From Betaproteobacteria bacterium (GTDB lineage Bacteria; Pseudomonadota; Gammaproteobacteria; Burkholderiales; Burkholderiaceae_C), in contig RGCL01000010.1 in NCBI GenBank assembly GCA_009919175.1, positions 1-61,193 of the forward strand: DNA of 61,193 bases, read 5' to 3'. Numbering within the stretch: position 1 is the stretch's first letter; each line of letters starts with the position of its first letter. The notes under the pieces are model-generated. The model searched no databases. It was not told the DNA's origin and saw nothing but the letters and a program-made list of their open reading frames with translations. The position numbers and the translations under genes are program-made. Below are positions 56,638 through 61,193 of this stretch, one piece after another.

Positions 56638-57519
56638 TTATTCTCCTTGACCGTCCGCAGCCGTGCCAGTGGCGGCGGGCGCGGCAACCTTGCGGACGCG
56701 CTTGACGGTGGTTTTGGGGGCATCAACCGCTTCGGCAGGCTTGTCGCTGCCATCGGTTGGTGCGGCATTGGAAGCACCACGGCGAACACCGCCACGGGCA
56801 GGCTTGTCACCAGCACGGGGGTCGCGGCGCGGGCCACGGGGACGACGCTCTTCTTCAGGACGGGGCTCGGCCACCACGGGCGCATCATTGCGACCCAGGG
56901 TATCGCCCTTGTAAACCCACACCTTCACGCCAATCACACCATAGGTGGTTTTGGCCGTGGAGATGGCGTAGTCGATGTCAGCACGCAGGGTATGAAGCGG
57001 CACGCGACCTTCGCGATACCACTCGGTGCGGGCGATTTCGATGCCGTTCAATCGACCCGACGACATGATCTTGATGCCCTGGGCGCCCAAACGCATGGCG
57101 TTTTGCATGGCGCGCTTCATGGCACGGCGGAACATGATGCGTTTTTCGAGCTGCTGGGTGATGCTGTCAGCGATGAGCTGTGCATCGATTTCGGGCTTGC
57201 GCACCTCTTCGATGTTCACGGCCACGGGCACGCCCAGGCGAGCAGACAACTCTTTCTTGAGGTTCTCGATGTCCTCGCCTTTTTTGCCAATCACCACACC
57301 CGGACGTGCCGAGTAAATGGTGATGCGGGCGTTTTTGGCGGGGCGCTCGATGACGACGCGCGAGACGGCGGCATTTTTCAGCTTGGCCTTGAGGTAGTCA
57401 CGAACCTTGATGTCTTCAGCCAGCATGCCGGCAAAGTCACGGTTGGTGGCGTACCAGCGGCTGGCCCAGTTGCGGCTGACGGAGAGGCGAAAGCCGGTCG
57501 GATGAATTTTCTGTCCCAT
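56638..57519 (-). CDS. rpsC: 30S ribosomal protein S3 with long C-terminal tail
   Basis: Lines the mRNA entry channel and has the KH domain ([10 protein letters not shown]). The first 210 residues are typical. The last 80 or so are an alanine-, arginine- and proline-rich tail ([20 protein letters not shown]...) with no clear fold, making it 293 residues against 233 in Escherichia coli. The start is ATG 57517-57519 (MGQKIHPTG). It follows rplV by 14 bases. Confidence 0.96.
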   Translation of the reverse strand: MGQKIHPTGFRLSVSRNWASRWYATNRDFAGMLAEDIKVRDYLKAKLKNAAVSRVVIERPAKNARITIYSARPGVVIGKKGEDIENLKKELSARLGVPVAVNIEEVRKPEIDAQLIADSITQQLEKRIMFRRAMKRAMQNAMRLGAQGIKIMSSGRLNGIEIARTEWYREGRVPLHTLRADIDYAISTAKTTYGVIGVKVWVYKGDTLGRNDAPVVAEPRPEEERRPRGPRRDPRAGDKPARGGVRRGASNAAPTDGSDKPAEAVDAPKTTVKRVRKVAAPAATGTAADGQGE

Positions 57520-57533
57520 ATCCTCTTTGCCTT

Positions 57534-57863
57534 TCAGTTGCCGACCGTCACGTACACATGGCACGTGGGCTTGCTGATGCGGTTGCCGCGACCCTTGGCG
57601 CGTGCGGTGAAGCGCTTGAGTGTGGTGCCTTGTTCCACGTAAATGGACTTGACACGCAACTCATCGATGTCTGCACCGTCGTTGTGCTCGGCGTTGGCGA
57701 TGGCCGACTCGAGCACTTTTTTGATGATGCCAGCTGATTTTTTCTGGGTGAAGGTCAGGATGTTGAGGGCCTGGTCCACCTTTTTTCCGCGAATGAGATC
57801 TGCCACCAGTCGACCTTTGTCAACCGAGAGACGAACGCCACGCAGGACTGCACGTGTTTCCAT
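57534..57863 (-). CDS. rplV: 50S ribosomal protein L22
   Basis: The 109-residue protein lines the nascent peptide exit tunnel. [20 protein letters not shown] is the expected N-terminus and ITVSKPTCHV-like end is [11 protein letters not shown]. It sits between rpsS and rpsC in the S10 operon. Confidence 0.97.
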   Translation of the reverse strand: METRAVLRGVRLSVDKGRLVADLIRGKKVDQALNILTFTQKKSAGIIKKVLESAIANAEHNDGADIDELRVKSIYVEQGTTLKRFTARAKGRGNRISKPTCHVYVTVGN

Positions 57864-57872
57864 AGGTCCTCC

Positions 57873-58148
57873 TTATTTCTTGGCCTTTTTGTCGGCGGGG
57901 TGACCCTTGAATGTGCGGGTCAACGCAAATTCGCCGAGCTTGTGACCCACCATTTGGTCGGTCACATAAACGGGGACATGCTGCTTGCCGTTGTGCACAG
58001 CAATGGTCAGTCCGATGAACTCGGGCAGGATCATGGAACGACGCGACCAGGTCTTGATCGGGCGCTTGTCCTTGGTGCTGACCGCCTTTTCCACTTTGTC
58101 CATCAGGTGATGGTCAACGAATGGGCCTTTTTTCAATGAACGAGCCAT
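57873..58148 (-). CDS. rpsS: 30S ribosomal protein S19
   Basis: The 91-residue protein of the 30S head. It begins [19 protein letters not shown] and has the signature [24 protein letters not shown] split over its end. It follows rplB by 10 bases. Confidence 0.97.
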   Translation of the reverse strand: MARSLKKGPFVDHHLMDKVEKAVSTKDKRPIKTWSRRSMILPEFIGLTIAVHNGKQHVPVYVTDQMVGHKLGEFALTRTFKGHPADKKAKK

Positions 58149-58158
58149 GGCCTACCCC

Positions 58159-58983
58159 TTATTTCTTGCGACGCGACACGATCATGACTTGCGTGCGCTT
58201 GTTGTTGCGGGTGCGGTAACCCTTGGTCAGATTGCCCCAAGGATCAACGGGTGCGCGGCCTTCGCCGGTACGACCTTCACCACCGCCGTGAGGGTGGTCA
58301 ATGGGGTTCATCGCCACACCGCGAACGGTCGGGCGAATGCCCATCCAGCGCTTGACACCGGCCTTGCCGATTTGGCGCAGGCTATGTTCTTCGTTGGAGA
58401 CTTCGCCGATGGTGGCGCGGCACTCAATGTGAATTTTGCGAACTTCACCCGAGCGCATGCGAACCTGAGCGTAGGTGCCTTCACGGGCCAACAAGGTGGC
58501 GGATGCGCCAGCCGAGCGGGCAATCTGCGCGCCCTTGCCAGGACGCAACTCGATGCAGTGAATGGTTGAACCCACGGGGATGTTGCGAATGGGCAGGGTG
58601 TTGCCAGCGCGAATGGGGGCTTCCGAGCCACTGTGAAGGGTGGAGCCCACTTCCAGGCCACGCGGAGCAATGATGTAGCGACGCTCGCCGTCGGCATAGC
58701 ACACCAAAGCGATGTGTGCGGTGCGGTTGGGGTCGTACTCGATGCGCTCCACTTTGGCGGGGATGCCGTCCTTGTTGCGACGGAAGTCCACCACACGGTA
58801 GTGATGCTTATGGCCACCACCCTTGTGTCGGGTGGTGATGTGACCATTGTTGTTGCGGCCCGAACGTTGATGCTGGGGCTCGAGCAAAGGTGCAAAACCT
58901 TCGCCCTTGTGCAAATGGTCGCGGGTGACCTTGACCACGGCACGTTGGCCGGGGCTGGTCGGTTTCATCTTGATCACGGCCAT
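58159..58983 (-). CDS. rplB: 50S ribosomal protein L2
   Basis: A 274-residue primary 23S rRNA binding protein needed for peptidyl transfer. It has [14 protein letters not shown], the [19 protein letters not shown] region and [17 protein letters not shown]. It follows rplW by 2 bases. Confidence 0.97.
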   Translation of the reverse strand: MAVIKMKPTSPGQRAVVKVTRDHLHKGEGFAPLLEPQHQRSGRNNNGHITTRHKGGGHKHHYRVVDFRRNKDGIPAKVERIEYDPNRTAHIALVCYADGERRYIIAPRGLEVGSTLHSGSEAPIRAGNTLPIRNIPVGSTIHCIELRPGKGAQIARSAGASATLLAREGTYAQVRMRSGEVRKIHIECRATIGEVSNEEHSLRQIGKAGVKRWMGIRPTVRGVAMNPIDHPHGGGEGRTGEGRAPVDPWGNLTKGYRTRNNKRTQVMIVSRRKK

Positions 58984-58985
58984 GA

Positions 58986-59300
58986 TTAAGCAGCCTCCCC
59001 AGAGAGGTTGAGCTCTTGACCAGGCTGGAGCGTCACGTAAGCCTTGCGAACGTGATCGCGGCGGCCTACGGAGCGGCCAAATCGCTTGGTCTTGCCCTTG
59101 GTGTTCACAACGGAAACGGCTTTGACCTGCACATTGAAGAGCAGCTCTACCGCAGCTTTGATTTCTGGCTTGGTGGCGTCTTGCAGCACCTTGAAGGTGA
59201 CTGCGTTGGTCTTCTCGGCCACCATGGTGGCTTTTTCAGAGACGATGGGTGACACCAGCACCTGCATCAGACGTCCTTCGTCAAAACGGGTGTTGCTCAT
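58986..59300 (-). CDS. rplW: 50S ribosomal protein L23
   Basis: A 104-residue protein at the exit tunnel that docks trigger factor and the signal recognition particle. Has [13 protein letters not shown] and [19 protein letters not shown]. Its N-terminus ([14 protein letters not shown]) overlaps the end of rplD by four bases. Confidence 0.97.
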   Translation of the reverse strand: MSNTRFDEGRLMQVLVSPIVSEKATMVAEKTNAVTFKVLQDATKPEIKAAVELLFNVQVKAVSVVNTKGKTKRFGRSVGRRDHVRKAYVTLQPGQELNLSGEAA

Positions 59301-59917
59301 GCGAACATCTCCTTGAGTTGATCGAGGGCCGCTTTGGTGACAAGCACCTTCTTGTAATAGACCAGCGAAACGGGGTCTGCGTAACGGGGCTCGACCACGA
59401 GCACGTTGGGCAGGTTGCGCGATGCTAGGTAGAGGTTGTCATCCACCTCTTCGGCAATCACCAGCACCGAGTCCAGGTTCATGGCCTTGAATTTGGCAGC
59501 CAGCAACTTGGTCTTGGGGGCGTCCACTTTCATGGAGTCCACCACAGCCAGGCGGCCTTCACGGACCAACTGGGAGAAGATGGCGGCCATGCCAGCACGG
59601 TACATCTTCTTGTTGATTTTTTGCGTGAAGTTTTCAGCGGGTGAATTCGGGAAGATGCGACCGCCTCCGCGCCACAAGGGCGAAGAGGTCATACCTGCGC
59701 GAGCGCGGCCCGTTCCTTTTTGGCGGAAGGGCTTCTTGGTGGAGTGCTTGACCTCAGCGCGGTCTTTTTGAGCGCGCGTGCCCTGGCGTGCGTTGGCCTG
59801 ATAGGCCACGACGATCTGGTGCACCAGGTCTTCGTTGTAATCGCGACCAAACACGGTGTCGGGCACGTCCAGCTTGGACGCGGCCTGGCCTTGGTCATTG
59901 AGGAGTTCGACTTGCAT
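59297..59917 (-). CDS. rplD: 50S ribosomal protein L4
   Basis: A 206-residue assembly protein that in Escherichia coli also represses its own operon. Its loop reads [20 protein letters not shown]. The start codon overlaps the rplC stop (TGATG). The rplC-rplD-rplW-rplB order is standard. Confidence 0.97.
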   Translation of the reverse strand: MQVELLNDQGQAASKLDVPDTVFGRDYNEDLVHQIVVAYQANARQGTRAQKDRAEVKHSTKKPFRQKGTGRARAGMTSSPLWRGGGRIFPNSPAENFTQKINKKMYRAGMAAIFSQLVREGRLAVVDSMKVDAPKTKLLAAKFKAMNLDSVLVIAEEVDDNLYLASRNLPNVLVVEPRYADPVSLVYYKKVLVTKAALDQLKEMFA

Positions 59918-60588
59918 CAGTTGCCTCCTTTGGCAGGCGCAACCTTGACCGAGGGACGCACGGTGACAAAACCACCGGCGGAGCCAGGAATGGCACCCTT
60001 GATCATGAGCAGTTGGCGCGATTCATCCACGCGGATGACATCCAGGTTTTGCGTGGTGACCGTGACATCACCCATGTGACCCGTCATTTTTTTACCGGGG
60101 AACACGCGACCAGGATCCTGCGCCATGGAAATGGAACCAGGCACATTGTGCGAACGGCTGTTACCGTGAGAAGCACGCTGTGAGCTGAAGTTGTGACGCT
60201 TGATGGTGCCAGCGAAGCCCTTGCCGATGGAGGTGCCTTGCACGTCCACCTTTTCGCCCACGGCGAACAGGGCAGCAGGGATCGTCGCACCGGCTGCGTA
60301 TTGAGCAGCGATGTCAGCGGTCACGCGGAATTCTTGGGTGATTTCGCCGGATTGAACACCGGCCTTGGCCAAATGACCAGCCTCGGGCTTGGTCACCCGC
60401 GATGCACGGCGTTGACCATAGGTCACCTGCAAGGCGATGTAGCCATCGTTTTGATCGGTCTTGACCTGGGTCACTCGGTTGTTGGATACATCCACCACCG
60501 TGACAGGCACTGCATCGCCGTCATCGGTGAACAGACGCATCATGCCCACCTTGCGCCCAAGCAAACCCAAACGGTTGCTTTGACTCAT
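59917..60588 (-). CDS. rplC: 50S ribosomal protein L3
   Basis: A 223-residue protein that nucleates assembly of the 50S subunit. It has [14 protein letters not shown], the [13 protein letters not shown] loop and the GKKMTGHMG motif. The ATG at 60588 has a GGAG ribosome binding site. It is separated from rpsJ by 186 bases with structured elements, unlike the short spacing elsewhere in the operon. Confidence 0.97.
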   Translation of the reverse strand: MSQSNRLGLLGRKVGMMRLFTDDGDAVPVTVVDVSNNRVTQVKTDQNDGYIALQVTYGQRRASRVTKPEAGHLAKAGVQSGEITQEFRVTADIAAQYAAGATIPAALFAVGEKVDVQGTSIGKGFAGTIKRHNFSSQRASHGNSRSHNVPGSISMAQDPGRVFPGKKMTGHMGDVTVTTQNLDVIRVDESRQLLMIKGAIPGSAGGFVTVRPSVKVAPAKGGN

Positions 60589-60655
60589 TGTTGTTCTCCA
60601 AAACTCTCACCGGCGCCACTTCAATTGGCAACGCCGTTTGGTGTGTGAAAGAAGG

Positions 60656-60684
60656 TTAAAAATGCCCAGGCCCTGTGGACCTGG
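60656..60684 (-). terminator. Intrinsic-terminator-like element between rpsJ and rplC
   Basis: On the minus strand CCAGGTCC-ACA-GGGCCTGG is an 8-pair stem (one U-G pair) followed by GCATTTTT. It is 90 bases after the rpsJ stop and 67 bases before the rplC start. Confidence 0.55.
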
Positions 60685-60692
60685 AACCGTGC

Positions 60693-60710
60693 ATTGTACT
60701 CATAAATGAG
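60693..60710 (-). promoter_or_regulatory. Palindrome and -10-like element upstream of rplC
   Basis: CTCAT-TT-ATGAG (60699-60710) is directly followed by TACAAT (60693-60698) on the minus strand. There is no -35 element. It could be an operator, a weak promoter, or chance. Confidence 0.3.
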
Positions 60711-60729
60711 CACCCCGCCCGGATTTGAT

Positions 60730-60766
60730 CATTGGCGGGCCAAATGGTGAATCTGGCCTGCCAATG
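60730..60766 (-). other. Long hairpin downstream of rpsJ
   Basis: CATTGGC-A-GGCCA ... TGGCC-C-GCCAATG, twelve pairs with one mismatch and an 11-base loop, beginning 8 bases after the rpsJ stop. No U-tract follows. It may protect the end of the upstream mRNA or signal processing. Confidence 0.6.
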
Positions 60767-60774
60767 GGGCTGCA

Positions 60775-61089
60775 TCACTGCAACTTGATTTCAACGTCCA
60801 CACCGGCCGGCAAATCGAGCTTCATCAGGGCATCCACGGTTTTGTCGGTGGGGTCCACGATGTCCATCAAGCGCTGGTGGGTGCGGATTTCAAACTGGTC
60901 GCGACTGGATTTGTTCACGTGTGGTGAACGCAGGATGTCGAAGCGACGCATGCGGGTGGGCAAGGGCACGGGGCCACGGACGATGGCACCGGTGCGCTTG
61001 GCGGTATCGACGATTTCAGCAGCAGATTGGTCAATCAGCTTGTAATCGAAGGCCTTGAGGCGAATGCGGATTTTTTGCTTGGCGCTCAT
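60775..61089 (-). CDS. rpsJ: 30S ribosomal protein S10 (NusE)
   Basis: A 104-residue ribosomal protein that also works with NusB in transcription antitermination. The sequence [20 protein letters not shown] marks the true start at ATG 61087-61089; a GTG nine bases earlier only extends the frame. It follows tuf by 5 bases, the str-S10 junction (tufA-rpsJ). In the usual S10 operon it is joined to rplC, here after 186 bases. Confidence 0.97.
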   Translation of the reverse strand: MSAKQKIRIRLKAFDYKLIDQSAAEIVDTAKRTGAIVRGPVPLPTRMRRFDILRSPHVNKSSRDQFEIRTHQRLMDIVDPTDKTVDALMKLDLPAGVDVEIKLQ

Positions 61090-61094
61090 TCGCT

Positions 61095-61193
61095 TCACTC
61101 CAGGATCTTGGCAACGACGCCGGCGCCCACGGTACGGCCACCCTCGCGGATGGCAAAACGCAGACCCTCTTCCATGGCAATGGGCGCAATCAA
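61095..61193 (-). CDS. tuf: Elongation factor Tu, 3' end only (partial)
   Basis: The last 32 codons plus the stop TGA (61095-61097) of EF-Tu, ending ...[16 protein letters not shown]. Five bases from rpsJ, so this is the tufA copy of the str operon. The rest of the gene is beyond the right edge. Together with the left-edge copy, both on the minus strand, it suggests the ends were set by a repeated gene. Confidence 0.96.
   Translation of the reverse strand: MIAPIAMEEGLRFAIREGGRTVGAGVVAKILE

Overview
The window looks like a piece of a high-GC betaproteobacterial chromosome of the order Burkholderiales, most likely family Comamonadaceae. The evidence is the gene order tRNA-Tyr / tRNA-Gly / tRNA-Thr / tuf, the betaproteobacterial type of GshA, the argS / SPOR / dsbA order, a regulatory PTS with HPr kinase, and dense packing of core genes. 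Nothing in it looks like a prophage, insertion sequence, CRISPR array or integrative island. It is an ordinary housekeeping stretch with a few accessory genes. Both ends stop inside a tuf gene (first 32 codons on the left, last 32 codons plus stop on the right), which suggests the sequence was bounded by a repeated tuf gene.

Layout, left to right. 1-482: start of tuf and three tRNA genes (Thr, Gly, Tyr), all on the minus strand. 534-6182: rpe, then a probable trp leader peptide, then trpE-G-D-C and ung, all leftward. 6231-8653: apaG-thiL-pgpA-pncC, rightward. 8658-16357: a leftward run argS, SPOR protein, dsbA, lptA, lptB, rpoN, THUMP-type RNA methyltransferase and a solitary PIN nuclease. 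16410-19699: a polyprenyl-phosphate-type glycosyltransferase with a GtrA protein, a ChbG-like deacetylase and a TDT-family transporter. 19800-22025: malate synthase G. 22012-34436: a leftward block of ten tightly spaced genes, bamE-dapB-leuS-lptE-holA-proA-gshA-kup-gshB and a photolyase-like flavoprotein. 34524-38000: fur, hprK, ptsN, hpf and an MFS gene with a degenerate end. 38198-47874: corA, fadD, the three-gene transhydrogenase operon, a NUDIX hydrolase, a DMT permease and an orphan molybdenum hydroxylase large subunit. 47878-52082: ptsI, ptsH, a mannose-type EIIA, an MFS permease and a lipoprotein. 52114-55656: a CoA-transferase, cytochrome c', cytochrome b561, an acetyltransferase and a peroxiredoxin. 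55740-61193: the S10 ribosomal operon from rpsJ to rpsQ, preceded by the end of tuf.

Common themes: redox and glutathione (gshA, gshB, peroxiredoxin, pntAB, cytochrome c'/b561), outer-membrane assembly (lptA, lptB, lptE, bamE), and the nitrogen/carbon PTS (rpoN, ptsN, hprK, ptsI, ptsH, EIIA) with no sugar permease. The most interesting signals are regulatory or architectural: several genes with a -10-like hexamer 5-7 bases before the start codon and no ribosome binding site (possible leaderless mRNAs), a Trp-Pro-Trp leader peptide before trpE, an intrinsic-terminator-like element between rpsJ and rplC, and a photolyase-like protein that begins with its FAD domain. No clearly new multi-gene system was found.
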